A stretch of 64,000 nucleotides of DNA from Bacillus aquiflavi (lineage in GTDB: Bacteria; Bacillota; Bacilli; Bacillales; Cytobacillaceae). Position 1 is the first letter of the stretch. Every line of letters starts with the position of its first letter. This document shows, one piece after another, positions 29,801 through 38,756 of this stretch. The notes beneath the pieces are model-generated. The model was not told where the DNA came from and made no database searches. It was given only the letters and a program-made list of their open reading frames with translations. The DNA is taken from assembly GCF_019915265.1 (NCBI RefSeq), contig NZ_CP082780.1, positions 3,348,001 through 3,412,000 on the forward strand, in the 5' to 3' direction. The position numbers and the translations under genes are program-made.

Positions 29801-32800
29801 TTATTCAATAAACTCAATCTGTTTATTTGCTTTAATGATTTGCTTTAGCTTGTGGGAAAGCGTATTGATGTATAAATCGACCTCTTCTTCTGTTGACAAT
29901 GTTTTCACCGTCACAAGTTCTTTTACTTTCACCGTCTGTTTTTGAACTACTGGTTCAATTGGTGGCTCTACAACTGTGCCTGCAATTTTCTTTTGTTCTT
30001 CCGCTTTTTTTCGTTGCCATTCAATAATTTCTTGTCGTATTTCTTTCAGTGTCTTTTCTTTATAACTGTTACTTTGCGAAATTGTTGCATCCACTTTAAA
30101 AATATCCGTAAACTGCTCAAGGCTTCCTTTTAATCCTTGATAGTATTGTTCCACTCGTTGTTTCGTTTCATTTGAAACACCATACTGCGTAGCCTGTAGA
30201 ACTAATTCATTATAATCGGCTTGTAGTTTTTCATTGGCATTTGCTATTTTCTCTACTAATACAGCCTCTATTTGTTGCTCTAATTCGTGAAGTAAATCAG
30301 GGATGTCTTTAATGTTTTTATAAGGAATTGGATCTTCCACAATATTACGTAGTTGATGCATTGCTTTTTCTATTTCGTCACCTGATAAGTACGATTTATT
30401 TTCTTCGTACTTTACAAGTCCTGCTAATCCTCGATCAAAAATATCCTTTTGATTCGATCCGAAGAAGCTCTTTACATACACAATGTCTTCTTCCCAGTCA
30501 GCTAAGTCATCTTCCATTTCTTTTAGTTTTAAGAAGAAAGATGCGTTATCAAGCTGTTTGTTAAATTCTCCAAAGTATTCTAACCCTTTGTTTAAAAGAC
30601 TTAAACCAGGATATCTTCGTCCTTCATAACGTGCTTTGAACGAGTTGATTTCATCTACTTGCTTGGCAATAAGCGAACGAATATCCTTCGCCAGACCGTC
30701 TTCATCATCTGCTAAATCCGTTGTATTAAATACTTCTTTGCAAATTCTTCTCGCAGTACGAAGAAGGGCTTCATCCACTTTCACTCGTTTTGTAATGATC
30801 CCTTTATCCGCTTCTGTTGTTTTTCCGAAAACCGTCAATAATTTGTTTGTGTCGATTTCTGGCTCTAAATACTCCGAATTATAACGAATGCGAATGCGTT
30901 GCTCTTTTAGCAATTGTGCAAGGAGACCTGCTATATCAAGCTGTTTCCAGCCATAAGGTTTGTCTACAAAACGATCATACACAAGTTTCACTCGGACTTG
31001 TTTGTTCAATTGCTCCTGCAAGTCGATATATTCATAAACTTCACTTTTCGCAAGGGCATTCGGACTTTGAATCATTTGTTCGTCAAAGGAAATTTGTTGC
31101 TCATCCGAAGCTAACATAGAAATGAGTTCTCGTTCATTTTCCAAATGATCTTTCACATAGCCTAATTTCGTGTAGACGTTATCGACTAAATGCTTAAATG
31201 CCGTATTTATTTTTTCTTTTACGGAAGAGCCTTTAATATCCATTTTGTCGCCGTTAACGAAGAATGCACCGTCTTTGATCGCTTCTTCTAACAATTCTCG
31301 CACTCGTCGTCTTCTTTCACGTGCTTCAGCTTGTTTGTTATTTAATATATTTTGGATGTTTTCAGGTAATTGTGTGATGTTCTTTTTCTTGCGATATTCT
31401 TCAATACGTAACGCTTCTTCCATTTCCTCAACATACGCTTCGTTGCCACCCAGTTTCAATATCGTTTCCCCATTGCCTGATGACATCATCATTAACTCTT
31501 GGTCAGACTTAGCATAATGGTCTGATAGTGGTGACAAGATTTGAATGCCGATGTTTGACGTTTGATTGCCATAAGGCTTTTCATCCATTACTTGATTGTA
31601 AGAGAAAGAATATTGTTTTGAATAAGTGAAACGTTTTTCTTCGTATAGGTCATTAAAGATATATTGGGCTAATTCACGTTTTACCAAATTTTCATCAACA
31701 TTCAACTGCTTGATTTCTCGGTTAATATCTTGTTCATCGTCAGTTAAGAATAGGTAGTTGTCCCCGTTCTTTCCGATCAATGTTTGTGACATTAACTTCC
31801 GTAGTGCCACTTTGATTTTTTCTTTTAACTCCAATTTATCTTCGTCAATATGTGTGACCATAAGAGTAGCGATATTATCAATGTTTGCTGGAAGTTCTTT
31901 AATGTACTTGATCATGAACAGCACTTTTAACAAATCAATGTTAAACGGATCATCTTTTAAAGCAGGATTCATGCTTGCCCCTTCGATTACCCTTGAAATA
32001 GAAGGATTTAAAAATTCTTTGATCGTATCGTAAAATGCATAGAACGGAATGAGAGAACCTTCTTCTGCATCCTTATATTGAAGTCCCGCTTCCTTAAATG
32101 CGGATAACATCGAACGTTCCCCTTCAGATAAGTGCTTTCCAGAAGAACCATGCTTTCGTACTTGTTCGAACACGTTTTGTAGTAGCTTAAATTGATACGG
32201 TACGAACGGATACACTTCGGCAAATTCCATATCATCTTCATAACCACGAAGATCTGCTGTACTTTCTTTAAAGCTAATTAAATTTTTCAAGATAGCACTT
32301 TTATTCGGATAATCGGCTCTTAACTTGTCCAACACATGTGGATATTTTTCTAAAATACGCTTTTTAATAACTTCATCAACCGAGATAGATGATAGGGATA
32401 ATCGTGTGTCAAAACGACCTTGGATACGTGAAAAGTCATCCCCTTTGACTTTAATAATTGAGTCAATACTTTCTTGAGAAGTGACCATAATCCATACTTT
32501 ACCTTGTGCATATGTCCCTAAATCTTCCGTTAATGTTTGTAAGTTCAGCATCAAGTTACGGTTATCCCCAATGTACTGTCCAATCTCGTCAACTAAAAAC
32601 ACCAGATGAAAATTTGGACCTTTACTATCAATGTATTCCTTTACATCTTTTGCGAATTTCTCAATGCTAATTTCAAAATTATTAACTCCACTTTCAAACC
32701 AATTACGTGCAGATTCTTCTGTCATATTTGTCGCTTTTACTAATGCTCCAATAACATAATCTGCATCAAAATAGAAGCTATTTCGGCGTTCTTCCCATGA

Positions 32801-33373
32801 TTCACCTGCAAGAGCATGGAATTCGGTTTTAAATGTTTCGTAAATTCCCTGCTTATCTAAATACTTTTCCATCTCAGCAACACCAGGAATATCGCCGTAG
32901 TAGCCACGATGCTCGTAAAATACCTTCATGAACACACGTAAAATGGCATCTTTTTTTGATTTGTTATCTAATGAACTTTTGGAATCAATGTTAAATAGGA
33001 TGACTTCTGTATCGACGTCTGCTGTTCGCTTCATATTGGCATACACAAGGGCGTCTTTTATTTTTTCTTCAAAGAAAGCAACAGGCTTCTTTCCTTGCAC
33101 TGCTCTGTTTTCTAAAAGGTACGCAAGGATTTTAAGGAAGTGCGATTTACCTGAACCGAAGAATCCGCTGATCCAGACCCCCATCTTATCCGTATTACCT
33201 TGGACTCCTTTTAAATAGTTTTCATAGAACTTAGAAAAATGTTTATGTAATTCCTGTGTGACAACATACTCGTCTAATTCTTGATAAATATCCGCATCGC
33301 TTGTTTGGGCAACTTTAATAACCCCACGAATATCACGTTCAATATCTTTTAAAAACATCTCTTTAAGTAGCAT
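29801..33373 (-). CDS. brxC: BREX protein BrxC (large P-loop ATPase)
   Basis: A 1190-residue ATPase. Walker A is GFFGSGKSHFLKILAYLL (about 70-87), and a Walker B-like segment HLVFLVDEIGQYIGDN lies near residue 260. The C-terminal part is largely helical and ends in a lysine-rich region. BrxC is a core component required for both methylation and exclusion in type 1 systems. The start has GAGGGGGAAATTGG upstream. It ends a few bases before pglX. Confidence 0.95.
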   Translation of the reverse strand: MLLKEMFLKDIERDIRGVIKVAQTSDADIYQELDEYVVTQELHKHFSKFYENYLKGVQGNTDKMGVWISGFFGSGKSHFLKILAYLLENRAVQGKKPVAFFEEKIKDALVYANMKRTADVDTEVILFNIDSKSSLDNKSKKDAILRVFMKVFYEHRGYYGDIPGVAEMEKYLDKQGIYETFKTEFHALAGESWEERRNSFYFDADYVIGALVKATNMTEESARNWFESGVNNFEISIEKFAKDVKEYIDSKGPNFHLVFLVDEIGQYIGDNRNLMLNLQTLTEDLGTYAQGKVWIMVTSQESIDSIIKVKGDDFSRIQGRFDTRLSLSSISVDEVIKKRILEKYPHVLDKLRADYPNKSAILKNLISFKESTADLRGYEDDMEFAEVYPFVPYQFKLLQNVFEQVRKHGSSGKHLSEGERSMLSAFKEAGLQYKDAEEGSLIPFYAFYDTIKEFLNPSISRVIEGASMNPALKDDPFNIDLLKVLFMIKYIKELPANIDNIATLMVTHIDEDKLELKEKIKVALRKLMSQTLIGKNGDNYLFLTDDEQDINREIKQLNVDENLVKRELAQYIFNDLYEEKRFTYSKQYSFSYNQVMDEKPYGNQTSNIGIQILSPLSDHYAKSDQELMMMSSGNGETILKLGGNEAYVEEMEEALRIEEYRKKKNITQLPENIQNILNNKQAEARERRRRVRELLEEAIKDGAFFVNGDKMDIKGSSVKEKINTAFKHLVDNVYTKLGYVKDHLENERELISMLASDEQQISFDEQMIQSPNALAKSEVYEYIDLQEQLNKQVRVKLVYDRFVDKPYGWKQLDIAGLLAQLLKEQRIRIRYNSEYLEPEIDTNKLLTVFGKTTEADKGIITKRVKVDEALLRTARRICKEVFNTTDLADDEDGLAKDIRSLIAKQVDEINSFKARYEGRRYPGLSLLNKGLEYFGEFNKQLDNASFFLKLKEMEDDLADWEEDIVYVKSFFGSNQKDIFDRGLAGLVKYEENKSYLSGDEIEKAMHQLRNIVEDPIPYKNIKDIPDLLHELEQQIEAVLVEKIANANEKLQADYNELVLQATQYGVSNETKQRVEQYYQGLKGSLEQFTDIFKVDATISQSNSYKEKTLKEIRQEIIEWQRKKAEEQKKIAGTVVEPPIEPVVQKQTVKVKELVTVKTLSTEEEVDLYINTLSHKLKQIIKANKQIEFIE

Positions 33374-33392
33374 CCAATTTCCCCCTCTTCCA

Positions 33393-33959
33393 TTAATCTA
33401 CTAAGCGGAATGCACGATAGTAGTTATCGTCTTTAATTTTGCTAAATAATTGAAGTGATTGACCGTCATATTGACCTGGAAAAAACATGATGACGGGTGT
33501 TTTATCCAATACCTCTTGAAGGTTATTCAAAATATTGTGTGACCGTACGAACGGGTATACTTTCCCTACTCCTGTCAAGAGGACAACATTATGGTCTTCA
33601 ATCTGCTCCTTAATTTTTTGCAGAAAAACATCTGGCTTTGCAAAGGTTGTCATTGCTTTGAACAGTGCATCTTTTCCTTGCCTTTTCTCCATCTCAAATA
33701 TCCGATCAAAAATTCTCTTTTCTTTTGTTATTTCAATGAGCATTTTGTATAGATCAAACTCAATTATTCGTCTGTTCGTACCTTCATAAGAAAATTCTTT
33801 TTTTATGTGCTTCACATAATCTCTGACTTTTAATTCATGTTCAGGTTCATAGTCAAAAACATAGAAGCTTATTTCATTGCCAAGTCCTCTTCCTTCAATG
33901 AACTTGTCCTCTCTTATTTTAGGAATAATTTTATCCAGTCTGGCATTGATGTTTGTCAT
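33393..33959 (-). CDS. brxB: BREX protein BrxB (DUF1788)
   Basis: A 188-residue protein of the DUF1788 family, typical in length (about 190). The C-terminal half has a nucleotide-binding-like strand pattern (NVVLLTGVGKVYPFVRSHNI, then TPVIMFFPGQYDG). It is core in type 1 BREX and its molecular role is poorly defined. ATG follows GGGAGAGTAGAAT. It is packed 4 bases behind brxA and 20 bases before brxC. Confidence 0.92.
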   Translation of the reverse strand: MTNINARLDKIIPKIREDKFIEGRGLGNEISFYVFDYEPEHELKVRDYVKHIKKEFSYEGTNRRIIEFDLYKMLIEITKEKRIFDRIFEMEKRQGKDALFKAMTTFAKPDVFLQKIKEQIEDHNVVLLTGVGKVYPFVRSHNILNNLQEVLDKTPVIMFFPGQYDGQSLQLFSKIKDDNYYRAFRLVD

Positions 33960-33962
33960 ATT

Positions 33963-34559
33963 CTACTCTCCCATCGCATGGACATACTGTGCATCACCAA
34001 TATGGATTAGATGCTCTCTTAATTGCTGATCAATGATAAGGCGATCTAACTCGTTACCACGTCGTTCCTTCAATATCCCGCTTTCATAAAGCACTTGCAT
34101 ATATGCCCGTTTCAATTTTTCCGTATTAATGGCACTCCAACTTGCAACCTTTTCACTTTGTTCAGCTTTTGCAGTGAAAAATACGTTCATATCTTTTTTC
34201 TCAATGAGGTAATCATTATGACGAAATTTCTCGCTTATGACTTCGTTCATAAATTCAAAGAACAGTAAATCTGTTTTCATAATGGCGTACAAATTAATCA
34301 CTTTACTCATTTCAATTGAACCCTCTAACATAAGATCTGTTAATACAGGGTCTATTACTTCCAATCTCCTCATAATGGAGGGTAATGTCCGATTAATTCT
34401 TCCCATATTCTCAAATTGGAAAAGGTTTTCTTCAATCACTTTTGCTCTTATTTCTGGTGATGTTAAACCCATTCGCTTTAATTTTACAACCTGTTTCAGT
34501 TCAAATAATAAAGAGGACGCACCATTTAAACTTGAAGAATATTCTAAATCTATCGTCAT
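33963..34559 (-). CDS. brxA: BREX protein BrxA (DUF1819)
   Basis: A 198-residue helical protein (DUF1819, NusB-like fold). The region LFELKQVVKLKRMGLTSPEI near residues 18-37 and the basic face fit its known DNA-binding role. Length matches the family. It is the first core brx gene; ATG follows GAAAGGTATGATTAG. A small ORF precedes it. Confidence 0.92.
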   Translation of the reverse strand: MTIDLEYSSSLNGASSLLFELKQVVKLKRMGLTSPEIRAKVIEENLFQFENMGRINRTLPSIMRRLEVIDPVLTDLMLEGSIEMSKVINLYAIMKTDLLFFEFMNEVISEKFRHNDYLIEKKDMNVFFTAKAEQSEKVASWSAINTEKLKRAYMQVLYESGILKERRGNELDRLIIDQQLREHLIHIGDAQYVHAMGE

Positions 34560-34585
34560 CTAATCATACCTTTCACACAAGACTA

Positions 34586-34828
34586 TTAACCTATTTCTTT
34601 TTCTAAAATTTTTCCTACTACAGCTAATCGTCTTTTTCCACTTTGCTGTTGAATTACTTTCGTAAATTCATTATTCTTTATCAGCTTCTCTTGATTATGT
34701 TCATACATACTTTTAATGCCATCAATCAGCTCATCTTCTTTTATTTCTTCTTGCCAGTACGCATCAACCAATTGATTTAACGCAGTTGCTAAATCTCGCT
34801 GTGTACGATAAAAAAGTCTTACTTCCAC
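34586..34828 (-). CDS. Small conserved-looking protein leading the BREX operon
   Basis: About 80 residues from GTG 34828, chosen because GAGGTG lies 6 bases upstream; the frame also opens at GTG 34837. It begins MEVRLFYRTQRDLATALNQL and ends in a basic segment (SGKRRLAVVGKILEKEIG). From memory it resembles the small TIGR04540 family, which I cannot verify here. It is the first gene of the BREX transcript, so a regulatory or accessory role is plausible. Confidence 0.65.
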   Translation of the reverse strand: MEVRLFYRTQRDLATALNQLVDAYWQEEIKEDELIDGIKSMYEHNQEKLIKNNEFTKVIQQQSGKRRLAVVGKILEKEIG

Positions 34829-34860
34829 GAAGTTCACCTCGTATATTCGAATTTCACTTA

Positions 34861-34895
34861 ACTCTTATTTTACTCTTATTCGACTCTTAATTCAA
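34861..34895 (-). promoter_or_regulatory. BREX operon promoter with three phased heptamers
   Basis: On the minus strand TTGAAT (34895-34890), a 17-base spacer and TAAAAT (34872-34867) form a sigma-A-like promoter. Overlapping it are three identical heptamers TAAGAGT (plus strand ACTCTTA at 34861-34867, 34872-34878 and 34883-34889), spaced exactly 11 bases apart. One turn of DNA per repeat suggests binding of an oligomeric regulator on one face of the helix. Confidence 0.7.
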
Positions 34896-34924
34896 TTTTT
34901 CTCAGTGTTCGAAGTACTATGAAA

Positions 34925-36823
34925 AATAACAATCGAGTAGGAGGGGGGTGATTAGCCCCCGACCTCTCACACCACCGTACATACGGTTCCGTATACGGCG
35001 GTTCAATTAAGATGAATAACGCAAAGTTTCGTAACGAATTTACAGACTCTCCAGCCCTTGGCTTTCCCGGTAGGAATTGTCAATGGTTCTGTGTAATATG
35101 GGGCTTTTTGAAATGCGCTAGTATCCTTTCCGGGTATTCCCCCACTCATATGCTTTTCCGTATGGGATGTTTAAGCGAGTGAGGTTTCTGATTCTTGTCC
35201 GAGGTTTCTTCCAATTCTTCCATAGACACATTCTCAATCTTCGTTTAATCCAACTATCTAACAGCTTGAAGATACTTGGTGTATCTGCTAGCGCAAAAAA
35301 TAACCACACCATCCAATTAAATATTGGTTTAATTGCTTGATTCTGTATTCCATAGAGTATGGCACTTTCTAGAGGTAATTTCTCGTATTTTTCTTCTTCA
35401 TTCGTTGGAGACTTGTTTTCGCAATGCGAACCTTAGGTTCTTTATGAAATGTAAAGCTAAAACCCAGGAACTTTCGTTTCCATGGTCGGTCTACTGACGA
35501 TTTTGTTTCATTTACTTTTAATCGTAGTTTTCCTTCAATGAATCGCTGCACACTTGCCATTGTTCGCTTTCCTGAACGTTCACTTTTTACATAAATATTG
35601 CAGTCATCTGCATAACGAACGAATTTATGTCCACGTTTCTCTAACTCTTTATCAAGCTCATCTAATACGATGTTTGAAAGAAGTGGACTTAAAGGTCCAC
35701 CTTGAGGTGTTCCTTTATCTGTACTCGAAACGACTCCGTTTATCATGACACCAGCTTGGAGATATTTGCGGATCAGTTTTAAGAGTGGTTTATCTTGAAT
35801 TCTTTTCGCTAATGTTGCCATTAGTCGGTCATGATTGACTTTATCAAAGAATTTTTTCTAAATCCATATCTACTACCCAGCGATACCCCTCTTTTATATA
35901 CCCTTTTGCCTTTCGGACAGCGTCGTGGGCGTTCCGATTTGGTCGGAATCCATAACTGTTATCCGAAAATGTTTTGTCATATTCCTTTGATAATATCTGC
36001 GATATGGCTTGTTGAATTAAACGGTCTGTCACGGTAGGGATGCCTAATAAGCGCACACCGCCATCTGGTTTCGGGATTTCGACTCGACGTACTGGTTGCG
36101 GTTCATAGGTTCCCGTTAGAATCTGCGATTTAATGGTTGCCCAATTTTCGAGGATGTGCTGACGTAAGGTTTGTACGGGCATCATGTCTACTCCATGGCT
36201 TCCCTTATTCGCTTCTACTCGCTTTAATGCTCGTATCATGTTCTGCCGTTCCAGAATTTGATTCAACATTACCATTTCGTTCCTTCCCGTGAATAGCTTA
36301 TCTTCTTTTGCCCAGTTGGACTACACCCTCCGCAAATACCCTCGTGGGATTCACCACTACTTTCTAAGCGTGAGGTTTCTCTGTTTTCTGTGTTCATTCA
36401 TCCAAACTGGAAAGCCAAGGGCTATTCTTTCTTAATTGTTCAGTCCTTCCAAGTTGTTCTAGACCAACTCGTACTATGACCTCTGCTGACTTCTGACAGT
36501 TCAGTTACTTGTCACCAAGTAGGTTATGAAGGGAACTTCACGTTTCTGTCAGACCTCCCCGGGTAAGCGCATCCACTTTCACACCATCTATCCGCCTCAT
36601 TTACTTGATATGACCTTCGACAGAAAGAGCTTTATTTTGTTTGGCAAACTCACTCAATCATATCTAGCCTTGTATGAGATTCGTGTTCCTCGGATCGGTG
36701 TTTTGCCTCCAGCTTCCTTCAGATTCCATGTCACCACGGACACCCTTGCTCTTGGCTAACCTCTACTTCTGTCTTCGGGGTTCGGGACTTGCACCCTATA
36801 GTTCATGCGCATGCCGGGCGCAC
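34925..36823 (-). mobile_element. Class C (GsI-IIC-like) group II intron inserted after a terminator
   Basis: The 5' end on the minus strand is GTGCGCCCGGCATGCGCATG at 36823-36804, the standard intron start. A domain V/VI-like region with a GGGGG/CCCCC hairpin and CTACTCGAT ends it near 34925-34940. The encoded protein closely resembles the Geobacillus GsI-IIC maturase-RT. The intron begins 9 bases after the stem of an intrinsic terminator (36833-36871), exactly the target choice known for class C introns. The RNA core appears complete, but the protein gene is broken. Confidence 0.88.
35007..36275 (-). pseudogene. Group II intron reverse transcriptase/maturase, three frameshifts
   Basis: Read in pieces the product is a class C maturase of about 420 residues without an endonuclease domain. 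It runs MLNQILERQNMIRALKRVEA, then VVDMDLEK; one extra A (A6, near 35862) breaks FFDKVNHD. RYADDCNIYV carries the catalytic pair. One extra A near 35400 and one lost base near 35367 separate IREITSR from KVPYSMEYRIKQLNQ. The end is RYETLRYSS and TAA 35009-35007. No active RT can be made unless the intron is served in trans. Confidence 0.85.
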
Positions 36824-36832
36824 CATAAAGGC

Positions 36833-36871
36833 AAAATGGCTACTTATCAATTAAGAATAAGTAGCCATTTT
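36833..36871 (-). terminator. Terminator of the gene at 36888-37646, used as intron target
   Basis: AAAATGGCTACTTAT (36833-36847) pairs with its complement at 36857-36871. On the minus strand the T-rich tail TTTTGCCTTTAT leads straight into the intron 5' end. Confidence 0.85.
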
Positions 36872-36887
36872 CATTATTTCTAATATG

Positions 36888-37646
36888 TTAGTGTCTACAC
36901 ATCATTTCGCTCAGTTCTTCCATCTTAATACGATAGCTATCTTCCGATTCATATGGTTCTTCTGGGTACATTTGTTCAGGGAAAAACATTAAATCCACAA
37001 TTATTTTATCACCTGCTTTTTTATCTACAATTCTTATTTCTTCCCTTCCATAAGTGTATGGACTAAAGAATTGTATAAATTGCTCAAATATCTCAGCAAT
37101 TTTTTCAAACGTTTCCTCATACGTTTCCAATGGTTGAAAATAAACACCGATTCTCCGATTTTTAAACTGAATTTGCGGATGCACTTTCTGACGAATGGTT
37201 TGTTCCATCTTCGTAAATTCCTCATAATCATCTTCTCTCGATGAATCAAAATACAGCTCTACAAATGCTAATGATTTTGCATTTTTGACTGAAGTGCGAT
37301 AAGAGATATTGCTCCGACCTGAACCGACCGTCAGCACATGATCATGGAGATTTGCTTTTTTCCGATAGTGGAAATTTAAGTAATACGGCATCCTCTTATT
37401 CAGTACGGACAAAAGCATTTTCTTAACATCATCTGATCTGGAGAAATCATAAGTTGGAGGTTCAATTGATACGCTTCCGCAATGGGTTTTGTGTAAATTT
37501 ATCAGTTTATATTCCACCTGCAAAAGATTGTCTATGTCATTTAAAACGGGCATCTTGTTATATACATCAAGTTTATACAGTTGATTTAAACTATGCAGTT
37601 CTTTCAATGCTTCTTCAGAAATGGTCAGTGCGTAGAAGTCTACCAA
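36888..37646 (-). CDS. Unknown protein at the island edge, probably 5' truncated
   Basis: A 252-residue frame from TTG 37646. I do not recognise it. It is soluble, with a strand-rich centre (SISYR-like and RRIGVYFQPLETYEETFEKI) that recalls proteins with a DUF4268-like tail; this is weak. The TTG lies at the exact junction with a serine-recombinase fragment on the other strand. GAGGAG is only 2 bases before the TTG and TGA is 3 codons upstream, so the true start was probably lost in a recombination. Its own terminator follows. Confidence 0.5.
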   Translation of the reverse strand: MVDFYALTISEEALKELHSLNQLYKLDVYNKMPVLNDIDNLLQVEYKLINLHKTHCGSVSIEPPTYDFSRSDDVKKMLLSVLNKRMPYYLNFHYRKKANLHDHVLTVGSGRSNISYRTSVKNAKSLAFVELYFDSSREDDYEEFTKMEQTIRQKVHPQIQFKNRRIGVYFQPLETYEETFEKIAEIFEQFIQFFSPYTYGREEIRIVDKKAGDKIIVDLMFFPEQMYPEEPYESEDSYRIKMEELSEMMCRH

Positions 37647-37649
37647 CGC

Positions 37650-37997
37650 TCCTCAAGAGGAGAAAAAAAGCAGTTGCTCCAGCTACTCGTAGGTAAAATT
37701 TCAATACGACAACTGGAGAATCGTTCAAGAACTATTCATCAGGTTGAACTGGATTTCGATTTTACAGAGGTTAATATATCAAAGACTTTTACACTTATTC
37801 ATCTGCTGTATCGTGAAACGGATAATGAGGCTGGTTATACAGAACCCATACCCGCTCCCGACAACAAAATACCACCTTATCTTCAACTTTTTTTGTCTCT
37901 ATTTATGATACGGTTCCCCCCTCATAATCCGAAATGCACGGTAGATTTGTTCGAGGAGGATGAGTCGCATGAGCTGGTGGGGGAAGGTCATTTTTGA
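37650..37997 (+). pseudogene. C-terminal fragment of a large serine recombinase
   Basis: The frame reads GEKKQLLQLLVGKISIRQ, then IHQVELDFDFTEVNISKTFT, LIHLLYRETDN, and ends [20 protein letters not shown] and onward to TGA 37995-37997. This pattern is the C-terminal end of Ccr-like large serine recombinases in Bacillus. The last 30 codons are antisense to the 3' end of rlmH, so the gene end is supplied by the attachment site. The catalytic N-terminal domain is absent. Confidence 0.75.
37899..37921 (-). other. Putative SCC-type attachment site at the rlmH 3' end
   Basis: The last rlmH codons read GAACCGTATCATAAATAG (Glu-Pro-Tyr-His-Lys-stop), closely parallel to the staphylococcal attB in rlmH (orfX), which encodes the same Tyr-His-Lys ending. 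Foreign DNA with defence genes and a serine-recombinase scrap begins exactly here. I could not find the matching direct repeat at the other end of the island inside the window. Confidence 0.65.
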
Positions 37998-38378
37998 AAA
38001 AGATAGTTTTTCGTCGGCTTGTTTGAGGACGTCGTTGCTTAGTCCTAGTGATCCGCCGATGACGAAGGTGAGTTTGCTTTTGCCGTATGTCGCGAGTTTG
38101 TCTAGGCTGTCTGCTAGTTGTTCGGAAGATTTCATTTTCCCGTCTATCGCTAAGGCGATTATATATGAATCTTGATCGATTTTGGCTAGGATGCGGTCGC
38201 CTTCTTTTTTCTTTACTTGTTCCATTTCGGTTTTACTTAAGTTTTCTGGGGCTTTTTCATCAGGTACTTCGATTATATCTACCTTTGCATAGGCTGAAAG
38301 CCTTTTTTTATATTCTTCCATTCCAAGCTTTAAGTACTTTTCTTTTATTTTCCCAACTGAGATGATTGAGATGTTCAT
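37899..38378 (-). CDS. rlmH: 23S rRNA (pseudouridine1915-N3)-methyltransferase
   Basis: A 159-residue SPOUT methyltransferase that modifies pseudouridine 1915 of 23S rRNA in assembled ribosomes. It begins [20 protein letters not shown] and shows the SAM-binding knot pattern ([20 protein letters not shown]). It ends MRGEPYHK, the conserved RlmH C terminus. Length is exactly typical. The 3' end is an integration site in Bacillales and is used here. It is followed upstream by a small zinc-finger-like gene and htrC. Confidence 0.97.
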   Translation of the reverse strand: MNISIISVGKIKEKYLKLGMEEYKKRLSAYAKVDIIEVPDEKAPENLSKTEMEQVKKKEGDRILAKIDQDSYIIALAIDGKMKSSEQLADSLDKLATYGKSKLTFVIGGSLGLSNDVLKQADEKLSFSKMTFPHQLMRLILLEQIYRAFRIMRGEPYHK

Positions 38379-38469
38379 TAGTTATCCTCACTTTACAAAC
38401 AATTTACAAACAGCTTATCAACAGGGGTTATCCACATATCCACAACAACTGTCCACATCTTGTATGAGA

Positions 38470-38631
38470 TCATTCGTTCCCTACAAGATATATAGCCTGG
38501 TTTTTACAATATTCACACCCTGTTGATAACTTTTCTTCTTCAGAGAGTTTTGTCATTTTCGGAGCTGTTTCGTATTCATCGACAATTATATCTAACGCTA
38601 GTTCTATATGTTCTTCACAGCAGTAAATCAT
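38470..38631 (-). CDS. CxxH/CxxC small protein, 53 residues
   Basis: ATG 38631 follows AAAGGAGATCTCC. The product is MIYCCEEHIELALDIIVDEY, then CEYCKNQAIYLVGNE. The paired CCEEH and CEYC motifs are those of the small CxxH/CxxC family (TIGR04129) encoded between rlmH and htrC in many Bacillaceae. It probably binds zinc; function is unknown. Confidence 0.85.
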   Translation of the reverse strand: MIYCCEEHIELALDIIVDEYETAPKMTKLSEEEKLSTGCEYCKNQAIYLVGNE

Positions 38632-38756
38632 GGAGATCTCCTTTCATTTCAATAATGAGCTTTTTATCCACAACTAAGCTTATCAAAAAAAGAAAAAGCA
38701 GGAAAGCAATTTTTTTGCGCTCCTGCTTTTATTTATCCACAATCCACAGAGGAAAG

